A stretch of 64,000 nt of DNA from Paraphysomonas bandaiensis (taxonomy: Eukaryota; Chrysophyceae), in assembly GCA_965644295.1 (NCBI GenBank), contig CBFFRP010000123.1:310001-374000 (forward strand). The letters run 5' to 3'. Positions 35,667-47,982 of the stretch are shown one piece after another. Position numbers and translations under genes: made by a program. The notes beneath the pieces were generated by a model. It saw only the letters and a list, made by a program, of their open reading frames with translations. It was not told the DNA's origin and did not search any database. Position 1 is the stretch's first letter. The number at the start of each line of letters is the position of its first letter.

Positions 35667-36540
35667 ACTATTTAGCGCTACAGAAGCTGCTTGTGCGTCG
35701 CCGCGAGCACTAAGGTGCAACCACCTCCTCCGTTCTTAATGTTGATTGTGATTTTTGCCATTATCGTGTGTCCTAGAACTCACTGGCGCGTGTTGTCAGG
35801 GGGTCTCCCCTTGGGGTGAGATTCCACCAGTCTCTGAGGAACAGGGTTCTGTATTAAGGTCCTGAGTATGCCTAGTGCTATAGATGTGTGTGCTGAGAGG
35901 TGGGTGGTGTGGTGGAATGCGGCGTTGTCTCAGTGCACCGTTTGGGCGTCAGGCATAGGTGGAGTTGCCGGAGACGGCGTCGTTGTCTAGGGCCTGAAGG
36001 TTTCATGCGGGCCGATGATATGCTCCTATGTGTGTGAGTGGTAAGAAGGTTCGTGTGTGCGGTGGGCGATGGTCCAGTCTCGGGTCCTAGTAATTGTAGC
36101 ACTCTTGGGCGTTTCCATTGCTGTCTACGTGGTTTTGACGCGCGATCGCGGGAGTAGCCTAGGGAGTACTTTTTGTAGGGTAATGTATCGTCGACCTCGA
36201 TCTTGGATCATGAGCTTTGCTGCAGCAAAAAGCGGGAGAAGAAGGTTGATGACCACTAATTCAAGGTTGCGCAGTCCTTGAGATGTCAGGGACTCATGGA
36301 TGTGATCACCAAAAACTGTCTCAAGTTGTGCAGTGGTGATGGTGTCCGTCCAGAATCTCTCCATCTGTGGTAAGGAAGGGTTCCAGGCTCTTCTGGAGAG
36401 CCGCTGTAGCGCATTGGTGGTCCAGTGGGGTAGGTCCTGGTTTCTCAGTATCTCTTGAAACGCGTTTTTGTGGCTGTGAAATGCCGTCTCCCGTATCTGA
36501 GTGATGGTGTCATTTGTGCAGTCTAGACACATGTGCAGCT
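35667..36540 (-). mobile_element. Decayed element ending in an inverted repeat B terminus
   Basis: CTATTTAGCGCTACAGAAGCTGCTTGTGCGTCGCCGCGAGC (35667-35707) is the reverse complement of the right end of repeat B copy 3. Beyond it the DNA is GC-richer than its surroundings to ~36540. A minus-strand frame at 36125-36532 (135 codons, QIRETAFHSHKNAFQEIL...) is broken at its 3' side. This looks like a longer family member that once coded for something, but I cannot name the enzyme. Confidence 0.42.
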
Positions 36541-36926
36541 GAATTCTAATAGCTTAGCAGAATTACGATTGTTCTGACTGATTTTCGAAATCACATGACG
36601 CATTGAAATGTTGATGCTTCTGTGTGTGCATCTTTGAGACGAGAAAATAGGTCAGAAAGTTATTCGAAAGAGCAATATAATTGAAGGCTATTACTATTAA
36701 TTGCTTGGTAAATAACTGCAATTATTATTGTTGGTTTGTTCGCTCGTTGCTAATACTACACAAAGGGAAACTTAAGGCATCGTGATACAAGCCTCAAAAA
36801 CCATAGTACATATTATTACACATGATGATTATAAGATTATAAGACAATCGTCTGCATAACATAAATTGTTCCAGTACAATTCTAAATTGCGATTTGTGAA
36901 TAGAAAAAAAATACTGCGAACAAAAT

Positions 36927-39075
36927 CTAATGGAGTTCTCCTCGTCTTATGGCGGCCATTCTTTCTCCAGTCGGAATATCAGGCTTAACACCTGATTCGC
37001 ATATGACTGGACAATTCTGTAGACAGATTTCCGCATACTGCGCGACGAGAGGTATGTCGCTCTTCATTCCCTCTGCACAGTAAGCCATTAGATGCGGCAT
37101 CATATTATCACTTGGTGGGAAGACAGTAAGGCACAGCATCATCAACTCCCAACCAAGAACAGTGGAAGCGGGAGAGGGGTTATTGGTGGTTTGTTTGCAG
37201 ATTTGTGTGTACACTTCGTCTCGTAGAATCTGAGGACCATTCGCAGACATTGTGAGTATTTTCTTGGCATGATCTTCTGCGCTTTTACTCGACGACCTGT
37301 CACCCATGAAACCCGTGACATTACGGAACAGCTGTACGGCATCCTTCTCAATGCTGCTATTGGGCATCGCAAGCAACGATGTCTTAATGAGGTCTGTTTT
37401 CCAAGTGCGAAGTTTGGTGCTAGTTGTTCGCCGTTTCATCATGCCCTTGCGCTCAAAGTTGCAAAACTTATCAATATACTGCTCGAAGGTAATATCATTG
37501 AGTTGCTCCAGAATCTCTGCAGAGGTTTTACCCGAGGTGGACAATGACCGCGCAACGAACACACTTTCCCGCATTGGCACCTCAACCATATCGGATGGTC
37601 TCTCATCGTTATCACTTTCTCCGGACACTTTTTCTTCACCAAAACAACTGTCAGTGTTGCAAGATTCTCTGCTCTCGAGAGCAGCCGCACTGCTATCATG
37701 GGTCAGTGAGTTCTCAGCGGATGCAGTGCTATTGCGTGGTCGGGGTGGTGGAGGAAGGGGTGCAGATGGAGAACTAGCTCGTATTGGACATAAATTCTCA
37801 TCGGGCTTCATGTCATCTTCAACTACACCCTCTTCTTTTTCTACTTCCGTCTTTTCCATTTCAACAGGCTCCTCTGCTTTCGTATCTACTTCATTCACAG
37901 ATTCCACCCCGCAAGAGCCTGCAGTCTCTGTGGGAGTAACCTCCGTTGAATGAGACGCGTTTTCAACGGATTGTTCCGCAGGGGGATTTTCAATAGCAAT
38001 TTCTTCTCTTGCTTCGTTTTCAAAGGTATCCATATCCCCTGCTTCACTTTCAACGGTATTTGGCCCTGGTGCTTCACTTGCAATAACGTTAGTATCCGGT
38101 TGCCCACTCTCTGGATTTCCATCTGTACACTCTATAGTGCTCTGATTACCCACGTCCTCTTTAAGCATACAAGAAGGTTTCTCCCAGCTAGTGAGCATTG
38201 TCACTGAGTTGCTGTAATACTCGGCTTGGTAATCCGCATCCCATCTAACTTCCCAATTGCTCACCACATCGTTCGCATTCGGTGCAATGGCAGCTAACTC
38301 AGGTCCAATATCATACGACGATTCATTAGTGACAGAGTTCCAGTAATAGTTTCCCTCTGGATGATCGATAAGCTGCCATGAACACTCTGAGGGTACATCA
38401 TTAGTAGGCTCGCTGACAGTAGATTCAATGGTTTCGGTGTTTTCTACCACGGGTTCCAAGGTCTCAGGTGGGGTCTCCGGAGGTGGAGTATTCAGTCCAG
38501 GAAGCTGTCTACGAGGCGGAGGTGGGGGCGGTGGGGGAGGTGGGGGGATACAAGCGGCTCCTTCGGCCTCTTGTTGTTGCTGTAACTCGTAAGGCATATC
38601 ATATGTAGTTTCATTTGTCACACGGTTCCAGTAGTACGAGGGATGCCCAGCGCCCTGGTCTACATATTCCCAGTCAGATTTCTTTATTTCGGGACCTTTC
38701 GATCCATCAAAATTAACATTATTAACCCTATTTCTTAGATTAAGTTCCGCAGAAATTGGACTCTTACAATCAGGATTACTAAGTTGTTTCGATAATAGTC
38801 TATCAAATTTTCTAGCAGCAGATGCCTTTTGAACACTAGCTTTAATCTCGTCATCAGTTGGACCCTTCTTTTGTTCAAATGAAGCTGCTTTAGCTAAAAA
38901 TGCAGACTTTTTAGCTTTTTGTTTTGCTTTTTCTTCTGCAATGAGTTTTTCTGCTTCAGCTTCCTCTCTTTGTTTTGCTCGAAGACGACGCTATACATCA
39001 AATCAGATCAATTACTTTAAATCATATATATATATATGTGTTTACCAATTCTTCAATCTCTGATTGACCTGACAT
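36927..39075 (-). CDS. WW-repeat and MyTH4 domain protein
   Basis: Exon 1 is 39046-39075 (MSGQSEIEEL) and exon 2 is 36927-38990, split by a 55-nt intron in phase 0. The product is 697 residues. It starts with a basic coiled coil (RRLRAKQREEAEAEKLIAEE), then a WW-like unit (SDWEYVDQG...YYWNRVTNETTYDMP), a polyproline run, a second (SWQLIDHPEGNYYWNSVTNESSYD) and a third WW-like unit (NWEVRWDADYQAEYYSNSVTMLTSWEKP). A long acidic linker leads to a C-terminal MyTH4 domain (VTGFMGDRSSS, ILRDEVYTQICKQTTNNP, WELMMLC, FPPSDNMMPHL). MyTH4 domains bind microtubules or cargo in myosins and kinesins and are normally followed by FERM; none follows here and no motor is present. WW units bind proline motifs, possibly the protein's own polyproline. 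Confidence 0.78.
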
Positions 39076-39735
39076 ATTCTGATTAATTTAAGGGTATAAT
39101 TCCTGATTTACAGGTCAGTAATATATATAACCAGGTCGATTGTGAACTGCGATGTTAGGCAGCTATGGAGCTCATTGTAAGATGGAATACAATCCCTTTC
39201 ACAAATTTTCATATTACGATGCATATTATTCCTGCTTTTTCGGAATTTGATATGAATATTAAGGTTTCTAGATAACATTAATCTATATATCAGGGTTTTG
39301 TATTAATTAGAAACCTAGAAAACCTCATCACACTGGCGATATTTCCTCCACCCGTGTACGTATATACATTCGTATTTCTCCCGTGAAGAATGTTATAGAA
39401 GTTTTTACAGCATATCAACTATAACCGGCTGTTCCATAGCATACATGGGGTGTGCGTACTGCTGCTGCTGTGTATAAAAAATGCACACCTCCGAATACAT
39501 GTATATAGTTTATGAGTGTGTTCCCATCATAGTTGAAAAACGCCTTTGAGTAAGCGCTATGACGATGAGATTGTACACTTCACTCAACTTACTTCGTTCA
39601 CTTTATATCATATCATCATACGACAATTCTTATATCTAACCATACACACTTCATTAGTGAAGTTGAAGACACTCTTCTATTTGAAGTAATAGAGCTGTGA
39701 TTATATAAAGCGTATGATTTCATAATATACTTACA
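39076..39735. promoter_or_regulatory. Divergent promoter region, WW-MyTH4 / helical-repeat protein
   Basis: A 660-bp gap between opposing starts, with CTGCTGCTGCTGTGTATAAA at 39460-39479. This is the best example of the CTGCTGT word directly beside a TATAAA. The shared promoter is inferred. Confidence 0.5.
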
Positions 39736-42700
39736 ATGGACCGAAACATCCCTATTACAGTAAAAGAATGGGACAAGTCCTCTCGAGCAAGAAGAATAAG
39801 TATCATGGAAGCGATATGTCACCGGTATGTAATGGAAGGTGTTGAAGACTTTGATATTGGCAGAATTAATGCTGAAATTGGTGATGAGGTGTGTCTATTG
39901 ATTCCCCGTATAATTGGGGCTTTAGAATCAGCTCTTCAGAGGAAAGAACCGTTTGGAGTGTATGTTCGTAGTGTATGTGCTCTTCTATCTACTCATGCGG
40001 GACAAGAGTGTGCATTATCGTCATCTGCAGTGATACCAGAGCTGTTACGATGTATACAGTGCGAATCATATGCACGTGAAGATGATATTGCTGTCACTCT
40101 GACGATGTTACGTAGAGTGTGTACATTCAGTGATCGACTGAGGATGTATGTAATTAAGCTACATGGCATGGAATGGACGAGTAGTTTGATGCAGAGGCCG
40201 AATTGGTCAGGAGTCATTCACAGTGCTGGGTGCGCTCTCATGCTTGACCTCGCCACAGTCGGAGAGGATGCGTCACAGGAATTTTCATCCCTCTTGCGCA
40301 TGCTGCTCAATACTCCATATCTGCTTAGCAAGCATGCAGCAATCAGAATGATATCATCCGCACTGGTGACGAAAAGTTCTGCCCGAATTGTAATGAGGGG
40401 GTGGGAGGAAGAGGTGAACTGTCAGATTGCCAGAGTGCTACTATGTGCTCCAATCCAGTACCAGTACGACACTGGTGAGCTTATCTCTCTTCTTTTTGAG
40501 GACCCCGCCATGTCAATGCGAATGATGACACTCTGTTCGGCTGTACTATGTTTGAGGTACACCGTAGGTGGGGGCTCTATATGTACACCCAAGAAAAATT
40601 GGGACCTCCGCTTCCCACCTCCTAAGGATTCAGATGTTTTCGTTAGTGAAGTCCCAGAGGTAAAGCTATTATAATTCAATACAGGCACCCTAATAAGTTT
40701 TGCATAGGTTCTGATATGTAGCATTCTGATGTCAGCGTTAAGCTGGGCAGATGACGCAGTGTCGGGCCCTTTGGAGGAACGGCGTATTGCCCAGGGAAAG
40801 TTTCATTCTCTCGCTACTCGCATGCGAATGTGTAAGTTGCACCGTATTCTGTTGGCACACATTTTGTGGTACATTCGTGAGAAGACAGTGCTACACAAGG
40901 TCCTCTCTATATGGAATGTAGGCGGGTCGTCTCCAGAAAAGGACGAACAGCAATCTGGCCTTCCACACATGCATAGTTCAAGGTTCAGAAAAGCAGTAAA
41001 AGTTGCCAAGAAGTGGATATCTCGTCGGGCTGTACAAAGAGAACAACGACTGGACACCCCTCCCGAGTTGCATCGAGCCTCTGTAATCCTGCGACAGCCT
41101 GCTGGGGGAGGAGTTGAGAATGATGACGAGACAACAGGACAGGACCTCAGCTGTATCAACGCCATACGCGTGCTTCAAAAATGGATCGAACATGATCCCT
41201 TGGCTCACCAGGACATTGAGTCTGACTTCGCGAGGTTTGGTTATGCCAGAGACATAGCGCACATCACCATAGAAAATACTGATGAGGTTTTAGACATTTT
41301 ACAATCGGTGGGGAATGTTGTACGGACCATCAACGCTCAAGGGCAGGATACTTCTCAAGTCGGAAAAAAATCGTTTTTATCTAATTATTTATCCCACACC
41401 CTCAGCCCAGGAGAACTCGTCAAAGATTTGAAGGTTTCATTAGGCGAGGCACTCCGCCTGGACAAGCAATGCGTGTATCCTCTCGAACCCCCATCGACTC
41501 CTAGTTTTTCGTCGTCCTCTTGTGCTTCTCCTGCACAGCTGTTCTCTGACAGTAGTAGTACCACGTATATGCCACCCCTTGTATTTTCATCGAGGTGTAC
41601 GGGAGAGGGACTTGGTACATCAGTGGACGAGAGAGGAGAAGATGAGGATCCACTGGACGGATGTAGTACGAGTATCGAGGAGTCTGAGTTCTCAAACTCT
41701 CGTGTAGAGCCTGGAACGTATCAACAGACGCCCACCTCTATCACGTTATCTCATATGAGTGAGCCAGTGCCTCCACCGGTGCCTCCAACAGCTACACAGA
41801 AGAACAAACCCCGACGTAGTCCCTCAAAGTCTTATACTCGCACAGTAGTACCATCCCCTCCTCCTGCATCTCCTGGGGATGCGAATAGTCCTCATCCTCC
41901 AGAGAAATCCACTAATGGAGCAGTGGAGCACTCAAGTCGACCTCACCGACTCTCTGAGAGATACGTGATGCGAGATGGAGCGTCTCCCAGGCTGCGCGAA
42001 AATGGTGGGAGGATATCGATCACCACACCACGTGACGACTCAGTGGTAGAGGGGCGGGTGGTTGCTGCCGCCTTGGCCTCGAGCACGGGATCACGGAGTG
42101 AGAAGCTTGCCCCTTCGCCTCCTAAACTTCCCTCAGTGGCCCGGACTACAGGGGCAGCTCGATCTCCCGCACCAAAGAGCAGGTTCGTTAGACAGAGCGT
42201 TGACGTCCAAACAGAGACATCATCGTATCGCGTGGAAGATGAAGACTTCCTGGAGGGAGGATTGTTTTATCACCAGCAACCCTTGCAGCCATGTTCACCA
42301 TCCGTTGCATTACCCACAAATCAAGCCGACAGTCAAGAGGACGAAGACCTAATGCCCATCGATGACTCCATAATACTTGATGATCCATCTCCTCTTGGTA
42401 AAGTTAGTACGGAAGGGGAAGTCGTAGTACCGATAGATGACAGCGTTGCACAGTCAGTGGCAAGAGAGCTCGCACAACTCAGGGACCAGTCACTGGAACA
42501 CATAAATAGTATTGCAGAAGAAGATGAGTATGTGGACGAGGAAGAGTTTGAGGCAGAGAGACTCCGCCACATACACGTAGTGGTGAACCAGATGATAGAG
42601 GAGGAGAGTGGAATACTAACTGCTCTTACTAGTCGTATTGAAAACGAAAAGGATAGGTACCAGCAGATATCAATGACACGAGATCCCCTTGTTGGAAGCA

Positions 42701-42948
42701 GTCGCCGAGAAGGAAAGGGTCGAGATGGATTGTCGTTACCGGATGCCTGCTCTCCTAAGAAGCTGATGACGAACTACAGAGCAGTACTATCGAAGATGCA
42801 GGAAAAAGACAAAAATACTATCCTCGGTCTCTCTGTTCGTGATCTGACTACTGAGAATGTTGCGGACATGTCTGAGTCTACACTTAGTGAATCATCTCTT
42901 GGTATGGATCAGAATAATACTTCACTTCCGTGTATTAATTTAAGTTGA
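39736..42948 (+). CDS. Large protein with armadillo/HEAT-like N-terminus and proline/serine-rich C-terminus, unknown function
   Basis: Exon 1 is 39736-40659 and exon 2 is 40708-42948, with a 48-nt intron in phase 0 (GTAAAG...GCATAG). The product is 1054 residues. I do not recognise the family. Residues 1-300 are regular paired helices with leucine spacing typical of ARM/HEAT repeats (ICHRYVMEG, LIPRIIGALESALQ, VRSVCALLSTHAG, LLRMLLNTPYLLSKHAAIRM). The intron lies inside this helical region. Residues ~480-800 are low complexity, with several proline clusters (EPVPPPVPP, VPSPPPASP, PSPPKLP). The last 200 include an acidic coil (EEDEYVDEEEFEAERL). No catalytic motif is seen. An actin- or signalling-related scaffold would fit the polyprolines but is speculation. 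Confidence 0.7.
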
Positions 42949-43687
42949 AATGTGTATTTGTGGGTTTTTAAATGTCTTATATATTAATAGATTAATGATA
43001 ACTAGTTCTTGATGACACACTATCTCACTATTAGTTATATGGCCATATATATGCAGATATGACTGGCTCACGACAATTGCAGTTTCCCAAAATATTGATA
43101 TAAAGAAATAAAGTGTGTCATGTGTTTGCTGAATAATATTGTATAATAGTATATATATTGTATATTGTACAATTAAAGTGTCGTCTATCTCAAAGTTTGA
43201 CATATTTTGAATTCTGTTAACTTGTTAACTTAACAACTGAAGGTAAACTTATACTCAATGCTGAGAATTATAATCAATATCTCTTATCATTCACCTACTC
43301 CAAGTTGTCTCTTCTACCACTCATTCTTTCTCGTACGATCTTACTTCGTCACTGTACCTTGTATCGTCACTATATTGTTCTGTTTCACTACTATATTTAT
43401 TCTCATAACTGTATACTACTCGTAACGGTTATAATTTAAATATTAAACACCATATATCTACAACTTCCAACTGATCTCATATAGCATAATTCAACAGCCT
43501 TTGGGGGTTGGGGGAAAGCTTGCCTATCTTTTGCCCTCCTCGAGATAATATTTTATCTTATTATATTTTCTTTATAAGAATTAGATATATTTAAAGAAGG
43601 ACAAATAGTACTACGACGCATTACGCTGGTGAATATAAACATATACCATGCGATCTGACCCATGGCGGCATTGTCTGTATAATCAGT
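42949..43687. other. Convergent gap, nothing recognised
   Basis: This AT-rich DNA lies between the helical-repeat and sideroflexin 3' ends. It has a small G-rich patch (TTGGGGGTTGGGGGAAAG, 43501-43518) and no gene or family repeat. Confidence 0.6.
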
Positions 43688-44856
43688 CTATAATCCCTTA
43701 TTATAGTAGAATACAGTATGTTGAGGGTATTTTACTGAAATTCTCTAAAAAACGACTTTAGATAACACGTATGTATGACAAAAGCTTGAGATACCTTTTG
43801 CAGATCGTCCTCTAGGTCAGCAATATTGATGGAGGCTTTCTGTGGGAAGAGCGCGCAGCAAATAGGTGTGCTAAAGGTCAGGCATAAACCCGTCAGCAAT
43901 ACCTAAACAAACATTAGAAAGCAATACTAATTGTGAACGATAGCGACCGTCAGCGGAGCTTTAATCCATGGATGTTTAACAATTAGTGCAGCTTTTTCGA
44001 CTTGTGTCATGATGAGCGGTGGTATTGTCATTCCAGGAATAGCCATTCCAATACGACATGGCACAACCTAACCGCACGGACAATAACATACAAGGCATGC
44101 TGTTAAATTTATATGCCTGGTGTACCTGAGAAACTGCGTTTATAGCGGCAGCAGTGCTTTCGCCTACTACCTCCCCGTCTGCAGTCTCGATAGAAATTCC
44201 GTTCTTGACCTCTTGCTGTCTCATCAAAGGCAAATTAACACAGTTTGCTGCTGCAACAGCCATTAGTGGGACAAAGCGCCCAACAAGCCCGTTAGACAAC
44301 GCAGGCATACTGTTAACGATCTTGTTGAATATTAACGCAGTTCCGACACTAGCCGTCGTTGCAGCTGCATATGCTATTCCGAGTTGCTCGTTGGTTACAC
44401 CAGCAGAAGCTGAAACGCCTAATCACTTTGCAGTATTTTAGATTTTAGATGGTACTTACCATTTCTGTTTGAGAAGTTCACGACGGCATTGAAAGACTGA
44501 TTGGCAAACTGCCAGAACACCACTGCGGGAGTAGACTTGTAAAAAGTAAGCATGCATCCGGTTATGAACATATTTCCAGGAACTTGAAAAGACATGCGAC
44601 CCGGCAAAATCAACTTTTCTCCATTTTGTGGATGAAATGCACTGTCATAAAGCTGTTTCACCTCCCATAGTTTGTCTTCAGATATGTCGAGTTGTTCGCC
44701 TCGCCGATAAGCATCTACTATACGTTTAGCCTCATCTAACTGATATTCAGAAGCTAAGCAGTTAAGTGGATTGGTAGTAACGAAGAAGTGTTTCACTCTG
44801 CCAGCAAAAGTCGACTGATCATATCTCGGATTCTCGATATCAATGGAGCCGTTCAT
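43688..44856 (-). CDS. Sideroflexin (mitochondrial serine transporter family)
   Basis: Five exons: 44460-44856, 44126-44418, 43948-44067, 43795-43902 and 43688-43744. Introns are 41, 58, 45 and 50 nt. The product is 324 residues, the normal family length. The N-terminus has the sideroflexin pattern ([45 protein letters not shown]), followed by [19 protein letters not shown] and NQLG-like helices. Later come [15 protein letters not shown] and the end [13 protein letters not shown], matching the conserved xxVYFNKGL tail. Sideroflexins are inner-membrane carriers; SFXN1 moves serine into mitochondria. The donor of the third intron was set at ACG/GTCGC because that restores the family spacing between the AP and TP motifs. 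The last acceptor was chosen to keep the frame open. Confidence 0.9.
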
Positions 44857-45116
44857 CCTCTAACTCTAATCTGTTAACAGGCAGCGGGTGGTAATAATTG
44901 AATACTGACCCCCTATTATAGTGAGCATGCTCATAGTTACAAGCAACATATGGGGAGGTGGAGAATGGAAGCTAATGTATGGCAATCCGTCAATCCAACC
45001 TTCACTGCTCACTGCTTAAAGTCTACCATATGTATGTACATATGTATGTGTAGGTAGGTACACAGTGTGCACGTACATACAGCAGATGTATAGGTATATA
45101 CAGACTACATGTCCAC

Positions 45117-45147
<31 letters not shown>

Positions 45148-45236
45148 TGGGTAGATACTCAGACAGGGAGGTGGAGGATTGCACTGTGAATGTACTTTAA
45201 ATCTAGTGATGCGGTGTGTCGTTTTATTTCAACACG
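44857..45236. promoter_or_regulatory. Divergent promoter region, sideroflexin / GT61-like, with (TATG) repeat
   Basis: This 380-bp gap is the shortest of the divergent pairs. It contains (TATG)7-8 at 45117-45148, further TATGTACATATGTATG sequence near 45030 and the inverted motif TACATACAGCAG at 45074-45085. The shared promoter is inferred. Confidence 0.5.
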
Positions 45237-46963
45237 ATGCACACCCATTACTCGTTACGTCTTCTCCTCCCCATTGCATATCTTGTCGCATGCTATGCAT
45301 GGTCTGATATAAACACTCAGTCCCGTCAGATAGTAGTGTCGGAGATAATAAACACCACTCTGATCGGCAATAACATATCCATACCCACTCCGCTTGCATA
45401 CAGTCCATTGCTTTGGAAAAATCAAAGCGAAGTATTGGAAATATGCTCAAAACATCCCGATATGGATGCTCGTGTAGGGTGCTGTCAGCCCAGTGACACA
45501 AGAGTCCTTACTAATGTCAGGGTAGAGAACGGGCACTTCGTTCTACACAGTAATGAAGCGCAGAAACCAATTAGTCTACCAGGAATTAAGTCATTGCGCC
45601 TACAGAAGGATTTACGGTTCACTACCCAAGCTGTTCCAGAAAAAATTTCACCGGATAAGAGTAAATGTGTTCGTATGTTTGAGGGCACCCTTCATGTTAT
45701 TGGCAAGTCTACCGTGAATAAGGTTTATCATGCTAGTAAGTTATATTATTTTGTTTATTTTTTTAGTCACGGTTTTTGTTCTGTGTAGTTGGCGACAATT
45801 ACTTACCGTTGGTATCTCAGATAGTATTAGATGCAGTATTGGACCCTGCATACCTGCACCAACCACGTATGCTTCTCACTGGTTTCCATCCTACACAGAC
45901 GAAGGATGTACCTCACATGGGTCTCATAACCTCAATGGCATCAGCGGGGACAGTAACGTTTAAGCAGGTTTGTACCTCTTACGTTGGTCGCCATATGATG
46001 GATAACCATAATATTTCGTGCAGGCAGAGGGCTGGTGTTTCAGCAGGGTAGTGTGGGGCCATGGGGCACATGTGTTATACTCTGATACCCGGTCTCGGCT
46101 GCGAGGCTTAGCGGCTGACTTCTCTCGTGCACATGTGGCGGCAGTATACGATATGCGGCTACCGCCTGAGTTTTCTCCCAGGATCAATCATGTAAATGTT
46201 TCTACCACTGGATCTACTAACGGAGGTAATAAGAGGCCCTTTTCCACTGCCGGGTTTGGAGGAAATCCTCTGCGAGTTGTACTCTATTCTCGTGGTAACA
46301 AAGGATCCCGTACCCTCAATGGAGAGAATGTAATATTGGCCCGGTTGAGTGATATGGGCGCGGAGACAGTCCTCTGCTGTGACTTCGAATCGACTTCGTT
46401 GGAGCAACAAATAGCCTTCGCATACCATGCAGATATGGCAAGTCTTTGATTTTTCTGTATATCGTTTGAATCTCCCTGTACTATAGGTGATGGGGGTGCA
46501 TGGTGCAGCATTAGTTCATTCATTATTTTCCCGCCGGGGGGTCATAACTCTTGAGTATAAGACCGTGTACGCATACGAGTCTATCCTATTTCCAATTGTT
46601 ACGGAATCAAGAAGAGGAACACATATTCAGATAGACACAAGGATGTATGATCAAGTCCGAAAGGGGACAGGTCGGGTTGATAAAGCACTTGTTGAGCGTA
46701 CTCTTAGAGCTGTCAACTCTGCGCTAGAATTCATTGCGAAGGGAAATCCCAGTAAGATAGAGAAGTTAGGTCCACACGAAGATTACATTATTGGTCCAAT
46801 GAGCGTTGCTGGAACACAGTTGGATCATATATTAGGTCCTCCACGAGATAGTTTTGATAGACTCTGTACAAACACAACACTCGCTGCATTTAGACGAATA
46901 TTAAAAAGCAAGAACGAGCATGTTCACTGTTCCATGTGTAAAACGTTTCGACATAGGTTTTAA
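45237..46963 (+). CDS. GT61-like glycosyltransferase (DUF563 type)
   Basis: Exons are 45237-45735, 45789-45967, 46024-46437 and 46487-46963; introns are 53, 56 and 49 nt. The third intron appears to be GC-AG (ATG/GCAAGT...CTATAG). The product is 522 residues. A short cytoplasmic tail and one N-terminal hydrophobic segment (LRLLLPIAYLVACYAW) make it a type II Golgi protein. The catalytic region has VVLYSRGNKGSRTLNGEN, then MGVHGAALVHSLF, the G-x-HGA-x-L motif of GT61 enzymes. Members transfer xylose, arabinose or GlcNAc onto glycans or proteins (EOGT, plant xylosyltransferases). The acceptor cannot be predicted. The start is the ATG at 45237; the frame extends 21 bases upstream without an ATG. 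Confidence 0.8.
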
Positions 46964-47982
46964 CATGCTCTTGAGTGGGAATATATTTTTATGTATTTTA
47001 TAGTTGTTTGAATAATATATTATAGTATAACTCATTTCATTGCACTGATTACACCCGTACCAATGGTATTGGGATATGAAAACAATTGTAATTTGTAGTA
47101 CCCAAGCTCAGCGTTGCATTTCTAACGAAATTACAAACTAGCACAGAAAACGTAAACTTCCAACAGAAATGTTTATTACTGAAACCTTCCTGTAAAACTT
47201 CTTGTTACGATATCACAGCAGAAAGTATTAGAAAATAGACAATTAGAAAAATAAAAATCTAACATCTGCAGATACTACGTACATAAACTATATTTTGCAA
47301 TATAATTGTCGTAAAAATATTGGTGGGTCTTCATTTTGGACATAACAATACGTACTTCAAGAGTATTATAACATTTTATTATCTATACAATACAGTATAT
47401 ACGTTTACTTGACCTGCTTACATCCTTAATAAAAACTTTAAATGTAGTGGAACGCATTGATACCAGTGAGGATACTTGTGTCGATAAATTATCCGGCAGT
47501 TACATTTGAGAAAAATCAACACTCTAGATAAAGAAGTGTAATTAATATCTTCCATTTGCTGTTATTAAGATAGATAAATATTAAAATCTAGCTCAATAAC
47601 TGTTTCTACTTCTACTGCTGCTATTGCCTATTGCACAACAGGCTGCCAATTGCACAGACTGCATCTCAGTCCACCCTTGCTGAATAATGGGACAAACGGG
47701 GTTTACTTCTGCTGGAGAATATGGTGCATACAGTACGGTATTCTCGGTATTCTGTATGGAATATATCTCCATATATGCTGACATCATATACGTATACGTA
47801 TACCGGTATACAGCAGAGCAGCATATCATACACAGCGCAGCACACAAGCATATCATGCATATGCATATGTATATGTATCTCCACAGTGCAGTCGCATCTC
47901 TACTCTCTACAACCAACAAACCAGACCCCCTTTGCTCTCCTCATCTATATCTATTTCCTTTACATCTACCCCTTGTTACAGT
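46964..47982. other. Gap between GT61-like and S49 protease genes
   Basis: AT-rich to about 47590, then simple ATATGTATAC/CATATG-type sequence to ~47880 and a pyrimidine-rich stretch (CTCTCC, CCCCTTTG) before the protease start. No gene is supported. The simple-sequence frames here are not genes. Confidence 0.6.

Larger units (their letters stand above)
34692..36926. other. Convergent gap with repeats B and C and a broken coding-like frame
   Basis: The gap between the C2-FYVE and WW-MyTH4 3' ends holds repeat C copy 1 (35452-35625), the inverted right end of repeat B (35667-35735) and GC-richer DNA to about 36540 with a coding-like minus-strand frame. The first 760 bp are AT-rich and unremarkable. 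Confidence 0.55.

Noticed and set aside
37306-37953. 215-codon plus-strand frame opposite the WW-MyTH4 gene
   Set aside because: Serine-rich antisense shadow of the acidic linker; the minus strand has recognisable domains.
41501-42572. Minus-strand frames opposite the helical-repeat protein
   Set aside because: Composition mirrors the proline/serine-rich sense strand; no start context or introns.
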